This document shows positions 52,276 through 62,806 of a stretch of 64,000 nt of DNA, piece after piece. Under the pieces are notes generated by a model. The model made no database searches, had not been told where the DNA came from, and saw nothing but the letters and a program-made list of their open reading frames with translations. Numbering within the stretch: the first letter of the stretch is position 1; each line of letters starts with the position of its first letter. Both the position numbers and the translations under genes were made by a program. This DNA is from Coriobacteriaceae bacterium AF45-21 (lineage in GTDB: Bacteria > Actinomycetota > Coriobacteriia > Coriobacteriales > Coriobacteriaceae), in assembly GCA_027682925.1 (NCBI GenBank), contig JAQCYU010000005.1, forward strand, positions 1 through 64,000, read 5' to 3'.

Positions 52276-53733
52276 TTACGCGGCAAGGCGCTTGAGGACG
52301 TCGATGAGCAGCTCGTAGAAGCGCTCGGCAGAAGCGAGCTCCATGCTCTCGTCCGGAGTGTGGACATCGGAGAGCGTCGGGCCCACGGCGATGGCGTCCA
52401 GGCCGTGCAGGGCCTCGGCAAACAGGCCGCACTCAAGGCCAGCGTGAATGGACTCGATGCGCAGCTCGGAGCCAAAGAGCTCGCGATAGCTCTCGACAAA
52501 AACGTCGCGGACCGGCGAATGCTCGGCATAGCTCCAGCCGGGATACTCGAACTCGAACTTGGCGTCGAAGCCCAAGACATCGGCCAGCGTCTGCAGGCGG
52601 TCCTTGAACTCGTTCTGCAGCGAGGTAATCGAGGAGCGCGGGGACAGCATGATCTTGACCTGGTCGTCGGAAGTGGCGACCACGCCGATGTTGGAGGAAA
52701 CCTCGACGGAGCCGTCGGTGGCGACGTTGCGGCGAATCACGCCATTAGGGGCAAGACGCAGGGCGCGGATGAGGGCAAGCGCGGACTTCTGATCCATGGC
52801 CTCGACCTCGGCGTCGTCGGCAATCTCGACGGTGCAGGTAAAACCGGGGTCGAAGACCTCGAGCTCGGCAGTGACGTCGGCGATGATGTCCTTTGCGATC
52901 TGGGCCGCGGCCTCGGCGGCAGCGTGGTCGGCGTAAACCAGCTCGGCCTTGCACTCACGGTTGATGGCGTTATCCTTAGTGCCGCCGTTAAAGCTAACGA
53001 TGGCGGGCTCGCCGGCGACCATCAGGCGGTCGATGATGCGGGCCATGATGAGGTTGCCGTTGCCGCGCTCCAGGTTGATATCGTTGCCGGAATGACCACC
53101 CAGTAGGCCGGAGATGTCGAGCGTGAGGGTGCTGCCGGTCTTGTGCTCGCGCACGATGGGGCAGGTGTAGGTAACAACGACGCCGCCGGCGCAGCTGACG
53201 GTGGCAACGCCCTCTTCCTCGGAGTCAAGGTTAATCATGGTGCGGGCGTTAATCTGGGACTTGTCGAGCGTCTCGGCGCCGACCAGGCCAGTCTCCTCAT
53301 CGGTGGTGAATACGCACTCGAGGGCGGGGTGAGCAATCGAATCGTCGTTGAGCACAGTAAGCATCAGAGCGACAGCAATACCGTTGTCGGCGCCCAGGGT
53401 GGTGCCGTTAGCGGTGAGGACGCCGTCCTTCACGACCAGGTCGATACCGTCGGTCGTAAAGTCGTGCTCAACAGAGCCCAACTTGTCGCACACCATATCG
53501 ATGTGGCCCTGCAGCATCACAGTCGGGGCATTCTCGGCGCCGGCAGAAGCGGGCTTGCGAATGATGACGTTGTAGACCTCGTCCTGGTACACATCGAGGC
53601 CGCGCTCCTTGGCAAACGCAACCAGGAAATCGCTGATGCCCTTCTCGTTGCCAGACCCACGGGGGATCGCGCTGACCTCCTCAAAGAAATGGAACAGCTG
53701 GGCGGGCTCGTAGCCGGTGATCTTGTAATCCAT
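52276..53733 (-). CDS. pepD: Aminoacyl-histidine dipeptidase, M20 family
   Basis: Cytosolic zinc dipeptidase (PepD/carnosinase type). 485 residues. Metal-binding motifs: LQGHIDMVCDK (His and Asp), GADNGIAVA, TTDEETGLVGAE (catalytic Glu pair) and IHAGLECG. A dimerisation domain is inserted after GGHSGNDI. ATG at 53733 follows AAGGAGG by 5 bases. Monocistronic between hipBA and clpC. Confidence 0.92.
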   Translation of the reverse strand: MDYKITGYEPAQLFHFFEEVSAIPRGSGNEKGISDFLVAFAKERGLDVYQDEVYNVIIRKPASAGAENAPTVMLQGHIDMVCDKLGSVEHDFTTDGIDLVVKDGVLTANGTTLGADNGIAVALMLTVLNDDSIAHPALECVFTTDEETGLVGAETLDKSQINARTMINLDSEEEGVATVSCAGGVVVTYTCPIVREHKTGSTLTLDISGLLGGHSGNDINLERGNGNLIMARIIDRLMVAGEPAIVSFNGGTKDNAINRECKAELVYADHAAAEAAAQIAKDIIADVTAELEVFDPGFTCTVEIADDAEVEAMDQKSALALIRALRLAPNGVIRRNVATDGSVEVSSNIGVVATSDDQVKIMLSPRSSITSLQNEFKDRLQTLADVLGFDAKFEFEYPGWSYAEHSPVRDVFVESYRELFGSELRIESIHAGLECGLFAEALHGLDAIAVGPTLSDVHTPDESMELASAERFYELLIDVLKRLAA

Positions 53734-53890
53734 GGTGCCTCCTTGGCGCAACTGGTTAGACAGTAAGACATGCGCCTTGTATATTCCCAGACTTTGCGTG
53801 CATAAACCAGTCGAAAACGCCGAGCGCCCTTGCATCATCGGCTAACGGTGGACCGTATAGCGTAACGGTCACAATCACCGCAGCTCTACA

Positions 53891-53922
53891 AATCGAGGCG
53901 CCCTTGCCAGAGCGCCTCGATT
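53891..53922 (-). terminator. Terminator of clpC
   Basis: Stem AATCGAGGCG/CGCCTCGATT, 25 bases past the stop, followed on the minus strand by TTGTAG. Confidence 0.6.
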
Positions 53923-53947
53923 GAGCGTATCAAATTGTCGCCACGCC

Positions 53948-56590
53948 CTACAGCGCGCCGGAGCCAGCTTGCATCATACCGCCGGGGCCCGAGGTCACGC
54001 CACTACTCACAGGCGCAGCGTTTCCGGTGTGCGGCGCTGCCGGAGCGGTATCGCCACCGAGCGTGCCCGCCGGACGCGGTGCCGGGATCTCGCCCGTACC
54101 ATGGCTAAAGACAAACTTGCCGTCGGCCACATCGCACAGGACGGTATCGCCACTGCCCCACTCGCCGGCCAGCAGCTCCTCGGACAACGGATCCTCAATG
54201 AGCTTTTGGATGGCGCGGCGCAGCGGACGCGCACCGTTGGTGAGGTCGGTGCCCTCGGCCACAATCTTGTCGTAGGCCGCATCGGTGAGCTTGATGTTCA
54301 TGCCGTTGTCAATCAGGCGCTGGCGCAGGTCGTCCACCAGCAGGTGAGCGATCTTGGTCAGGTTCTCGCCCGAAAGCTTCTGGAACACCACGATGTCATC
54401 GATACGGTTGAGCAGCTCGGGGCGGAACAGGCGCTTGAGCTCGCCCATCGCACGGCCGCGGATCTCGCTCGACGTGAGACCCTGCTTGCCGGTGGTGCCA
54501 AAGCCCACGCTCGCATCCTGCGCGATCTCGCGGGCGCCCACGTTGGACGTCATGATAATCACGGTGTTGCGGAAATCGACCGTCTTGCCCTGGCTATCGG
54601 TCAGGCGGCCCTCCTCCAGCACCTGTAGCAAGATGTTGAAGATATCAGGGTGCGCCTTCTCGATCTCGTCGAACAGCACGACCGAGTACGGATGACGGCG
54701 AACAGCCTTGGTGAGCTGGCCGCCCTCGTCGTGACCCACGTAACCCGGAGGGCTACCGATAAGCTTGGAGACCTCGAACTCGCTGCCAAACTCCGACATG
54801 TCGAAGCTGATGAGCGCGTCCTTGCTGCCAAAGAGATACTCGGCGAGCGTCTTGGCAAGCTCGGTCTTGCCCGTGCCGGTGGGGCCCAGGAAGATAAAGC
54901 TGCCGCCGGGGCGGCGAGGGTCCTTGAGCGGCGAGCGGCTGCGGCGCACGGCCTTGGCAACGGCCTCGACGGCCTCATCCTGACCGATGATGCGCGTCTT
55001 GAGCACGCTTTCGGCCTGCAGCAGGCGGCGACTCTCACTCTCGGTGAGCGAGGACACCGGCACGCCCGAGGTCACGGACACGATGTCGGCAATCTGGGAG
55101 ACATCGATGGTGAGCGGACTGGCGTCGAGCTCGGCCGTCCAGGCAGCCTTGGCCTCGGCGAGCTCAATCTCGGCGGCTTTCTGCTGCTCGGTGATCTCGG
55201 CGGCCTTGTTCATGTCGTCGCTCTCGGTGGCCTCCTGTGCGGCAGCCTTGAGCTCCTCGATGCGATGTTCGGCCTCGCGCACCGGCTCGGGCGCGCGGTT
55301 GGCGGCAATGCGGGCGCGGGCACCGGCCTCGTCGATGAGGTCGATGGCCTTATCGGGCAGGAAGCGGTCCTGAATGTAGCGGTTGGAGAGGTTCGCGGCG
55401 GCCTCGATAGCACCCTGTGTGTAACGCACATGGTGGTGCTCCTCGTAGCGCGGCTTGAGCGCGGTCAGGATCTTGACCGTGTCCTCGACGCTCGGCTCCT
55501 CGACATCGATGGTCTGGAAGCGACGCTCAAAGGCCGGATCCTTGGTGAGGTACTTACGGAACTCCTCGGCCGTGGTGGCACCGATGATCTGAAAAGCACC
55601 GCGCGCGAGCACGGGCTTGAGCATGGAGCTTGCATCGATGGATCCCTCGGCAGAACCGGCACCGATGATGGTGTGCATCTCGTCGATAAACAGGATGACG
55701 TCGTCGGCTTCGGTTGCCTCCTGGATCACGTTCTTGAGGCGCTCCTCGAACTCACCGCGATACTTGGCGCCCGCGACAAGACCCGGCAGATCGAGCGTCC
55801 AGATGTTCTGGTTCATAAGGTTCTCGGGCACGTTGCCGGCGGCGATCTGCTGAGCCAGGCCCTCGACGATGGCCGTCTTACCCACGCCGGGATCGCCCAG
55901 GATAAGCGGATTGTTCTTGGTGCGGCGCGAAAGAATTTCCATCATACGCTGGACTTCCTTTTCGCGGCCGATCACCGGATCGAGTTCGCCGTCGCGCGCC
56001 TTCTGCGTAAGGTTGGTCGCGAACTGCTTAAGTGTATCGGTACCGCTCCCCTTTTGCTGAGAGGCATCCGAGCCGCTAAAGAACGGCAGGCCCGTACCGG
56101 GACGACCAGCACCGGCGCCAGCGAGCGGACGCTTCTTATCCTGGTCCTTGGCGGTGAGTTTCTCGATAGCCTTTTTGATGGAGGCGGACGACACACCCAG
56201 GCGCATGAGGATGTCCATGGCCATGCCGTTGCCCTCTTCGACGATGCCGATCAGCAAGTGCTCGGTCGACACGTAGGTCTGGTTGTTCTCACGCGCCACG
56301 CGGAATGAACGCTCCATCACGCTAATGACGAGCGGCGTAAAGGCAAGCTTGGCAGCCTCGGTCTCCTCGCTGGGCTCGGGAACCGTGGTCTGGACCTCTT
56401 TGAGGGTATCCATGATGTCGTCGTAGGAGATATCGAGCGAGCGCAGCGCCTCAGCGGCAATGCCCTCGTCCTCCTTGGCGAGCGCGAGCAACAGATGCTC
56501 GGTACCCACCTTATTTGAATGAAGATCGAGCGCCTCCTGCTTGGCCATGGACATGACCTTGCGCGCGCGATCGGTAAAACGGTCTAACAT
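53948..56590 (-). CDS. clpC: ATP-dependent Clp protease ATP-binding subunit ClpC
   Basis: Hexameric unfoldase that feeds ClpP. 880 residues: two Clp-N repeats (1-145), first AAA+ domain (Walker [10 protein letters not shown], Walker B VILFIDE), a middle coiled coil of the short ClpC type (about residues 410-470), second AAA+ domain ([20 protein letters not shown]) and the ClpP-interacting loop region. ATG at 56590 follows AGAGGA. A glycine/proline-rich tail ends the protein. No CtsR box or mcsAB genes are seen upstream, unlike Bacillus. Confidence 0.95.
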   Translation of the reverse strand: MLDRFTDRARKVMSMAKQEALDLHSNKVGTEHLLLALAKEDEGIAAEALRSLDISYDDIMDTLKEVQTTVPEPSEETEAAKLAFTPLVISVMERSFRVARENNQTYVSTEHLLIGIVEEGNGMAMDILMRLGVSSASIKKAIEKLTAKDQDKKRPLAGAGAGRPGTGLPFFSGSDASQQKGSGTDTLKQFATNLTQKARDGELDPVIGREKEVQRMMEILSRRTKNNPLILGDPGVGKTAIVEGLAQQIAAGNVPENLMNQNIWTLDLPGLVAGAKYRGEFEERLKNVIQEATEADDVILFIDEMHTIIGAGSAEGSIDASSMLKPVLARGAFQIIGATTAEEFRKYLTKDPAFERRFQTIDVEEPSVEDTVKILTALKPRYEEHHHVRYTQGAIEAAANLSNRYIQDRFLPDKAIDLIDEAGARARIAANRAPEPVREAEHRIEELKAAAQEATESDDMNKAAEITEQQKAAEIELAEAKAAWTAELDASPLTIDVSQIADIVSVTSGVPVSSLTESESRRLLQAESVLKTRIIGQDEAVEAVAKAVRRSRSPLKDPRRPGGSFIFLGPTGTGKTELAKTLAEYLFGSKDALISFDMSEFGSEFEVSKLIGSPPGYVGHDEGGQLTKAVRRHPYSVVLFDEIEKAHPDIFNILLQVLEEGRLTDSQGKTVDFRNTVIIMTSNVGAREIAQDASVGFGTTGKQGLTSSEIRGRAMGELKRLFRPELLNRIDDIVVFQKLSGENLTKIAHLLVDDLRQRLIDNGMNIKLTDAAYDKIVAEGTDLTNGARPLRRAIQKLIEDPLSEELLAGEWGSGDTVLCDVADGKFVFSHGTGEIPAPRPAGTLGGDTAPAAPHTGNAAPVSSGVTSGPGGMMQAGSGAL

Positions 56591-56887
56591 GCTAGTTCCT
56601 CTTAGACGAGCTAGTTTTTTCAAACGCAAAGCGCCACTCGTGGCGGCGCTTTGGTCTCTTTACCCATATGGAGTATATGTTAATCGCTGGGGCCTTTTCC
56701 GCATGCAGCCATACGACAACGTCTACAAAAAAGGAATTGCCAGGTGCGTCTGCATCGGCCCAACGAGCGTGGATTTTCGGACACCCATTCCACGAGCGTG
56801 GATAATCTCCCGTTTTGAGCCCGTAAACAAGCCAAAAACGGAGATTATCCACGTTCATGTTTTGCGGATCAGTTTCATTTGCACCAA
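56591..56887. other. Intergenic region between clpC and the ThrE-like gene
   Basis: Holds a hairpin AAAGCGCC/GGCGCTTT at 56628-56652 and a GAGCGTGG repeat at 56793-56857. No gene, CIRCE or CtsR site is recognised. Confidence 0.5.
56793..56857. repeat. Palindromic repeat, GAGCGTGGATAATCT family
   Basis: Arms GAGCGTGGATAATCTCCCG and CGGAGATTATCCACGTTC around a GTAAACAA loop. A half copy, CGAGCGTGGATTTTCGG, precedes it at 56764. Confidence 0.8.
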
Positions 56888-58455
56888 TTAGCTGGTGTGG
56901 CGCCAGCGAGGGTCGGTGAGTGTACGCGCCACACCCAGGCCAACGGGCAAAAACGCCACGATGAGCACTGCACGCACAAACCAGCCGAGCATATTGACCG
57001 TGTCGAATGTGCACATGTAATACATCGAGCGATACAGATACAAGCCCGGCACCATAATGACAATCGATGGCACCGTGAGGGCGATACGTGGGTAGGTGAG
57101 CTTGATTTCGGCTAAGCTCGCGAGCAGCCCCGATACCAGCGCGCCGATAAACGCTGCCGCCTCGGGAGGCATACCTACGCTCAGGCCCAGAAAGGGAAAC
57201 AGCGTCGGCGCATCGACGAGCGTAAGGCGCAAGGTATTGGACACGGCGCCGATCAGCCCAGCTGCCGCGGCCATCTTTACCGGGCTGTTGAACATCACCG
57301 AGAAGCCGAATACGCCAACGAAGCTCATCACCACGCGCAGGAGCGTAAGGGCAAGCGGCGAAAGGCCGAGCGGGGCAAAATCATCCGGTGCCAGCCCCAC
57401 ACACTCGGCAACCATCCAGCCCACAAGGGTCGCCATCACAATAATCGACACGGCATACGAAAGACGCTCAATGCCGCTTCGCATATCGAGCTTAGCGATG
57501 TCGAGGCCTGCCGTAATGAGGGGAAAGCCGGGAATCACAAAGAGCATGGCGCCGATATAGCTTCTTGGTGCGACATTGCCCCCGGTACGACCTGGCCAAG
57601 GCCGAGCAATGCCAGCAGATACGAAACGCAAGCGAGCGCAACGCCAATCGTCAGCGCGCTAAACTGGCCAAGACCCTGCTTGAGAATATGAGAGCGAGCA
57701 AAGTTGCCAACACCAGCGCCTACGAATGCGCAGGCCATCTCGATAGGGCCGCCGCCGAGCAAAAAGACGAAGGCGCCGCAAGCACAAGCTGCCGCAAGGC
57801 CCTGTTGCCAGGGAGAGTAATCGGGTTTTGAACTCTCAACGGTCTTGAGCATCTCGTGGTATTCGTGCACGGTAAACCGGCGCCCATACGTCTCGATTTC
57901 CTTTAGGAAGCTCTCCATCATCCAAATGCGATGGGTATTGACTCCCGTTGTGGGCAGGCTGACAACCTCGTTAAAGCAGTGGCCATCTTCGATGCAGGTG
58001 CACTCAAACGACAGAAGACTTAAGTCAACGTGGACGGTGACACCGAGTACGGCGGCGACGCGATTCATGGTATCGCGTACACGCCAGGCACCCGTTCCGC
58101 TCGCGAGCATAAGCATACCGGTGCGGCAGATGATGGATGACTTATCGGTGAGCGGCGCATCGACGGCAAGCTCATCGCCTGCCGTCACGATCTGGTGCCA
58201 GTCAGTTTTCATATGGAGTGCGCCGGCACGAACACCGTGGTGCATGGGGGCTCTCGAAAGCAGCGAGTCAAGGCGCGAAGACTGTGGGGACTCCGTTGAT
58301 TCGTCCTCAACCTCATCAGTCTCTTCATCGACCAGATCAAATGAGTCAAGCGATGCCGGCTCGCGACGATCGATTAGCTCCTCATCCTCATCGTCAAAGT
58401 AATTGAACTGATCGAGCATGTCCTCTTCGATTGCACGCTCGCTCGCGTCGTCCAT
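56888..58455 (-). CDS. Threonine/serine exporter, ThrE family (one-base frame break near 57580)
   Basis: Single-chain exporter with both ThrE halves. A very acidic cytoplasmic N-terminus (residues 1-60) precedes the ThrE domain (ICRTGMLMLASGTGAWRVRDTM) and about ten membrane segments (FVFLLGGGPIEMACAFVGAG first; GAMLFVIPGFPLITAG and PSIVIMVPGLYLYRSMYYM in the second half). The frame breaks in a run of five G (CCGGGGGCAATG); a sixth G joins the halves as PGGNVAPRSYIGA and gives 522 residues. In other organisms the two halves may be separate genes (YjjP/YjjB). Confidence 0.85.
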
Positions 58456-58548
58456 ATAGACGCTCCCTTCCTACCGACTAACCCCCATCCTAGGCAGCAA
58501 CGGCTAAAGGAAACATAAAAGAGACGGCTGCCATGCGAGCCATGTGCT

Positions 58549-58594
58549 CAATAGCCGTTGGGTAGTCGTTTAAGAACGTCCCCAATGACTATTG
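58549..58594. other. Hairpin in the thrE-lysS gap
   Basis: CAATAGCCGTTGGG pairs with CCCAATGACTATTG (12 of 14 pairs) around an 18-base loop. Upstream of the ThrE-like gene; may be a leader structure. Confidence 0.4.
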
Positions 58595-58639
58595 ACGGCC
58601 AAGGCAACGCCGATGTATTGGCGACGTCAGCGAGCGGGT

Positions 58640-58726
58640 CGCATTTGAGACAAGGTGACGTGAAACGAAAGGGCGCTGACCTTCTGGTCGCGCCCTTGAA
58701 GTTGAGCGTCAGATTGTCCAAATGCG
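58640..58726. other. Long imperfect hairpin in the thrE-lysS gap
   Basis: CGCATTTG/CAAATGCG outer arms, intermediate GACAAGGTGACG with partial complement, and inner AAGGGCGC/GCGCCCTT. The rest of 58456-58775 shows no gene. Confidence 0.5.
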
Positions 58727-58745
58727 GCCCGCGCAGCGTCGAGCC

Positions 58746-58772
58746 GTTACGCGGTTCGTAGAACCGCGTAAC
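58746..58772 (-). terminator. Hairpin directly after lysS
   Basis: Perfect 12-bp stem GTTACGCGGTTC with a 3-base loop, 4 bases from the stop. No T-run; probable terminator. Confidence 0.55.
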
Positions 58773-58775
58773 TAG

Positions 58776-60737
58776 TTAGTACATCTTTGCGCCGGCGGGG
58801 ATGGAAGCGTCGAGCTGGATCAGATTGAGACGCTCCTCGCCCTCCTCCTCGTGGATAGCGCTGATGAGCATGCCGCAGCTGGGAATACCCATCATCTTGC
58901 GCGGAGGCAGGTTGGTGATGGCGAGCAGAGTCTTGCCGACCAGGTCCTCGGGCTCATAATAACCGTGAATGCCGGAGAGGATGGTGCGGTCGGTGCCAGT
59001 GCCGTCGTCGAGCGTAAAGTTCAGCAGCTTCTTGGACTTCTTGACGGCCTCGCACGCCTTGACCTTCACAGCGCGGAAATCGCTCTTGGAGAAGGTATCG
59101 AAGTCGACGAACTCCTCAAACAGCGGCTCGACGGCGATCTTGGAGTAATCAACCGTGGGCTTGAGCGGCTTGACGAACGGGCTCGCGGCGTTGCCGGCCT
59201 CGGCAGCTTGGCGGCAGCGGCACCGGACTGGAAACCCTTCTCGGGCTTCATGTGCGGGAACAGTAGCACGTCGCGGATGGAAGCCTGGTTGGTGAGCAGC
59301 ATGACCACGCGGTCGATACCGATGCCGATGCCGCCCGCGGGAGGCATACCGTACTCGAGGGCGCGCACGTAGTCCTCGTCGTACTCCATGGCCTCGTCGT
59401 CGCCGCCAGCCTTCTCGGCCATCTGGGCGGCAAAGCGCTCGGCCTGGTCGACCGGGTCGTTGAGCTCGGAGAACGCGTTGGCGTACTCGTGACCGGCGAT
59501 AACCAGCTCAAAGCGGTGCGTCAGGCGCGGATCGTCCTCAAAGCGCTTGGCAAGCGGGCTGACCTCGATGGGGTAATCGCACACGAACGTGGGGTTGACG
59601 ATGGTGTCCTCGCCCAGCTCATCGTAAATCTCGGCGATGATCTTGCCAGCAGTCCACTCGGGCTTGATCTCCAGGCCCTTCTCGCGTGCTGCGGCAGCGA
59701 GCTCCTCGACCGGCGTGTCGATGGTGACCTGCTTGCCGAGCACGTCGGAGACGATGTCGGTCATGGGACGGCTGGCCCACTCACCAGAAAGGTCGATGGT
59801 CTGGCCTGGTACTCGATGACCTCGGGGTTGCCGATGGCCTTGTTAGCCGCCTTAATGACACCCTGGGCGAGCGCCTTCATGCCCTCGAGGTCGGAGAAGG
59901 CACGGTAGGCCTCCATCGTGGTGAACTCGGGGTTGTGGGTAAGGTCCATGCCCTCGTTACGGAAGATGCGGCCGATCTCGAACACGCGCTCAAAACCACC
60001 GACGATGCAGCGCTTGAGGTGCAGCTCGGTGGCAATACGCAGGTAGCACTCCTGATCGAGCGCGTTGAAGTGGGTAATGAACGGCTTGGCCGTGGCACCA
60101 CCCTGGATGGTCTGCAGGATGGGGGTCTCGACCTCCATGTAGCCGTCGGACTCCATAAAGCGACGGAAGGTGGAGAGAATCTGCGAACGCTTACGGAAGG
60201 TCTCGCGAACGTCGTCGTTGGCGATCAGGTCGACATAGCGCTGGCGATAGCGGGTCTCCTTGTCGGAAAGACCGTGGAACTTCTCGGGCAGCGGACGAAC
60301 GGCCTTGGAAAGCAGGGTCGCGCTCTTAGGGGCAACGGAAAGCTGGCCGCGCTGGGTGCGCACAACCACGCCTGTCACGCCCAAGATGTCGCCCAGGTCG
60401 AGGGACTTGAGCGTATTCCAGGCAGCCTCGTCCATGTCGTTGATGCGGCAGAACAGCTGAATCTCGGCAGTCGCATCGCGCACGACGATGAACATGATCT
60501 TGCCCTGACCGCGCTTGGCGACCACGCGGCCGGCGATCTTCACGACGTCCTCGGTGTCCTCGCCATCGGCAAGCTCGGCGTACTTAGCTCGATATCGGCA
60601 ACGTAGTCCTCAAGCTCAGAGTGCTCGGGATAGGGGTTCTGGCCCGCCTCGAACAGGGCGGCGCGCTTGGTCAGGCGGGTGGCGCGCTCGTCGTTGAGCG
60701 TCGATGCCTGATCTGCGGCGTTCTGGTTCTCTGCCAT
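58776..60737 (-). CDS. lysS: Lysine-tRNA ligase with C-terminal tRNA-binding domain (three one-base frame breaks)
   Basis: Class II synthetase. N-terminal OB-fold ([20 protein letters not shown]), motif 2 ([17 protein letters not shown]) and motif 3 ([16 protein letters not shown]). After position 59200 about 150 extra residues follow, ending in an EMAPII/MetG-C-type tRNA-binding OB-fold ([19 protein letters not shown], then [15 protein letters not shown]). Breaks at about 60588 (GAGCTAAG for GAGGCTAAG), 59805 (CAGGCCAG for CAGGGCCAG) and 59204 (CTGCCGAG for CTGGCCGAG). With three G restored it is one frame of 654 residues. Confidence 0.92.
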
Positions 60738-60760
60738 AAGTTAGCTCCTCAAACTAAAAC

Positions 60761-60787
60761 GCTCCCCAGGATTCGGTCCCAGGGAGC
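60761..60787 (-). terminator. Terminator between greA and lysS
   Basis: Minus-strand stem GCTCCCTGGGAC ... CCTGGGGAGC followed by GTTTTAGTTT. Confidence 0.75.
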
Positions 60788-60816
60788 GAAAACATACCTT
60801 TACGCGGGACCGTGGT

Positions 60817-61287
60817 CTAGCGTGCAATCTTGGCGATGGTGTAGACGCGAGTCTTGCCGGAAGGCGTAACGACCTCGACGGAGTCGCCCTCGCCGTGACC
60901 GATGATGGCGTGACCGACCGGAGACTCGTTGGAAATCTTGTGCTCGAGCGAGTTGGTCTCGGTGGTACCGACGAGCGTGACTTCCATGACCTCACCGTTG
61001 GGATCAATCAGAGAAACGGTAGAACCGATGGAGACGGTCAGATCGCCCGTGGTGGCAGCAACCTGAGCGTTGGCGAGGATGGCCTGGATCTCGGCAATAC
61101 GAGCGGCGTTCTGGGCCTGCTTGTCCTTGGCGGCATCGTACTCGGAGTTCTCCGAAAGGTCGCCGAACGCGCGGGCTTCCTTGATGTCCTCGACGATCTC
61201 CTTGGCGTAATCGCCCTCACGCCAAGCGAGCTCCTCGACGAGCTTCTGGCGGCCCTCAGCGGTCAGTACGATCTGGCTTGCGTCCAT
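60817..61287 (-). CDS. greA: Transcription elongation factor GreA
   Basis: Rescues backtracked RNA polymerase by stimulating transcript cleavage. 156 residues: N-terminal coiled coil with the acidic tip ARAFGDLSENSEYDAAKD (about residues 35-52) and the C-terminal FKBP-like domain (ISNESPVGHAIIGHGEGDSV). ATG at 61287 follows GGGGAGA by 7 bases. Confidence 0.95.
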   Translation of the reverse strand: MDASQIVLTAEGRQKLVEELAWREGDYAKEIVEDIKEARAFGDLSENSEYDAAKDKQAQNAARIAEIQAILANAQVAATTGDLTVSIGSTVSLIDPNGEVMEVTLVGTTETNSLEHKISNESPVGHAIIGHGEGDSVEVVTPSGKTRVYTIAKIAR

Positions 61288-61340
61288 ACGGATATCTCCC
61301 CAACTCTGATCAAACAATCAACTGTCAACAAAACGAAAAA

Positions 61341-61368
61341 GACCGGCTAGCCTGCGGGCAAGCCGGTC
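61341..61368 (-). terminator. Terminator of tatA
   Basis: Minus-strand stem GACCGGCT/AGCCGGTC followed by TTTTTCGTTTT. Confidence 0.88.
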
Positions 61369-61393
61369 AGGTGCTCACCCCAAAGGGATGGGA

Positions 61394-61670
61394 CTACTCT
61401 GCGTCCGCGTCGCTGTCCTCTGCCTGCTTCTTCTTAGCAGCAGCGAGCTTGGCCTCGAGCTCAGCGATCTCCTTGTCCTCCTCGGACTGCTCGACCACGA
61501 CCTCCTCGGCCTGCTTGGTCTCGGCCTTATCGTCGCCCTCCATACCCTCGCGGATATTCTTGACGGTAGAGCCGAGAGACTTGCCGAGCTTCGGCAGGTT
61601 CTTGGGCCCGAAGATAATCAGGACAACGACGAGAATAATGATGAGCTCAGGAGCCCTCAGTCCAAACATG
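61394..61670 (-). CDS. tatA: Twin-arginine translocase protein TatA/E
   Basis: Pore-forming Tat component. 91 residues: one membrane helix (ELIIILVVVLIIFGP, residues 8-22), the hinge FGPKNLPKLGKSLG and an amphipathic helix, then an acidic, lysine-rich coiled tail. The FGP hinge and glycine are conserved. ATG at 61670 follows TGGAGG by 5 bases. No tatC is present nearby. Confidence 0.92.
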
Positions 61671-61742
61671 TAGACCTCCACAATACAGCGAGACAAGCTC
61701 GAATGAGTATACCGCGGGTATCGCGGTATCACAACAATAGCT

Positions 61743-61770
61743 AAAAAAAGGGACCGCAAGAAGCGGTCCC
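61743..61770 (-). terminator. Terminator of tRNA-Pro
   Basis: Minus-strand stem GGGACCGC/GCGGTCCC followed by seven T. Confidence 0.9.
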
Positions 61771-61781
61771 TCCTCATGCTC

Positions 61782-61858
61782 TGGTCGGGTTGACTGGATT
61801 TGAACCAGCGACCCCTGCGTCCCGAACGCAGTGCTCTACCAAACTGAGCCACAACCCG
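61782..61858 (-). tRNA. tRNA-Pro (CGG)
   Basis: 77 bases with CCA. Acceptor CGGGTTG/CAACCCG, anticodon stem CTGCG-TTCGGGA-CGCAG. Own terminator just downstream. Confidence 0.95.
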
Positions 61859-61907
61859 TTAGCTCGACTATAGTAACAAAGATTTCCGTCGTGTGCTAGA
61901 GAAATTT

Positions 61908-62804
61908 TTACTTCTTTGGCACTTCGATGCGAACCGTGTTGGGAATGAGCTCCGTCGCGCAGGACCACCAGCCGTTTTGCTGGGCAGCGTCGGCAAGCCT
62001 TTCGGCCGTGGCGGCGGTGTCGCAAATGGCAAACGAGCAGGCGCCCGATCCGCACACATCTACAGCAACGGTGCCGTCTTGTTTACGCAGCCAATCGAGA
62101 ACCGTTTGTATCTGCGGCTCCATCTGTGCGGAAATGACACCCAGGTTGTTATGGATGAGCGCATATGCCGTCTCGGCATCACCAGCATGCAAGGCAGAAG
62201 CTATCGCGCCGGGCTTGTCTGCAGGCACCGGAGCCTCGTCAAAACGTCGATAGGCTTCAATTGTCGAAACGCTTGCCTCGCGCGGCTTGACCAACACGAC
62301 GGGCGTTGCGGGCAGCGCGGGATACTCAGTTGCCAGCACGTCTCCCCCACCTACGTAGAACGCAGGGCTCGCGTGCAAAAAGAACGGGACGTCAGCACCA
62401 ATACCCCGCGCAATGTCGTCGAGCGCGGGGTCGGTGTGATCAATTCCCCAGAGCTCCGCCAAGGCGACAATGACCGCGGCCGCATCCGTCGAGGGGCCGC
62501 CCAAGCCGGCGCACAATGGAATGCGCTTCTCAATCGTCACGCAGATGTTTGCCTCGCGACCATAATGCTCGGCCATAGCAACCGCAGCCCGATACGCCGT
62601 ATTCTTTTGCATGGGAAAATCTGATGCCGGAACCGTCTGGACGGTCAGCGCCTGCGCCGGCGCGACCGTCACGGAATCGGAAAGACCGACGGCTGCCATC
62701 AGGGAATCGACCCTGTGGTAGCCGCGGTCATCGCGCTCGGTATGAACCCCCAGGTAGAGGTTAATCTTTGCCGGCGCGGAAAGAGTCAGGGACCGATCGG
62801 TCAC
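61908..62804 (-). CDS. ispE: 4-diphosphocytidyl-2-C-methyl-D-erythritol kinase
   Basis: Fourth step of the MEP pathway, a GHMP kinase. 298 residues: SAPAKINLYLGVH at the start, the ATP loop PLCAGLGGPSTDAAAV (about residues 95-110) and the C-terminal VCGSGACSFAI. Start GTG at 62804, GGAG 9 bases upstream, 3 bases after the veg stop. Completes three MEP genes in the window (ispD, ispF, ispE). Confidence 0.94.
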   Translation of the reverse strand: MTDRSLTLSAPAKINLYLGVHTERDDRGYHRVDSLMAAVGLSDSVTVAPAQALTVQTVPASDFPMQKNTAYRAAVAMAEHYGREANICVTIEKRIPLCAGLGGPSTDAAAVIVALAELWGIDHTDPALDDIARGIGADVPFFLHASPAFYVGGGDVLATEYPALPATPVVLVKPREASVSTIEAYRRFDEAPVPADKPGAIASALHAGDAETAYALIHNNLGVISAQMEPQIQTVLDWLRKQDGTVAVDVCGSGACSFAICDTAATAERLADAAQQNGWWSCATELIPNTVRIEVPKK

Positions 62805-62806
62805 CG

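Noticed and set aside
58776..60737. lysS as several separate genes, including an independent Trbp111-like protein
   Set aside because: Each junction is repaired by one G, no ribosome sites precede the pieces, and the repaired length is an exact multiple of three.
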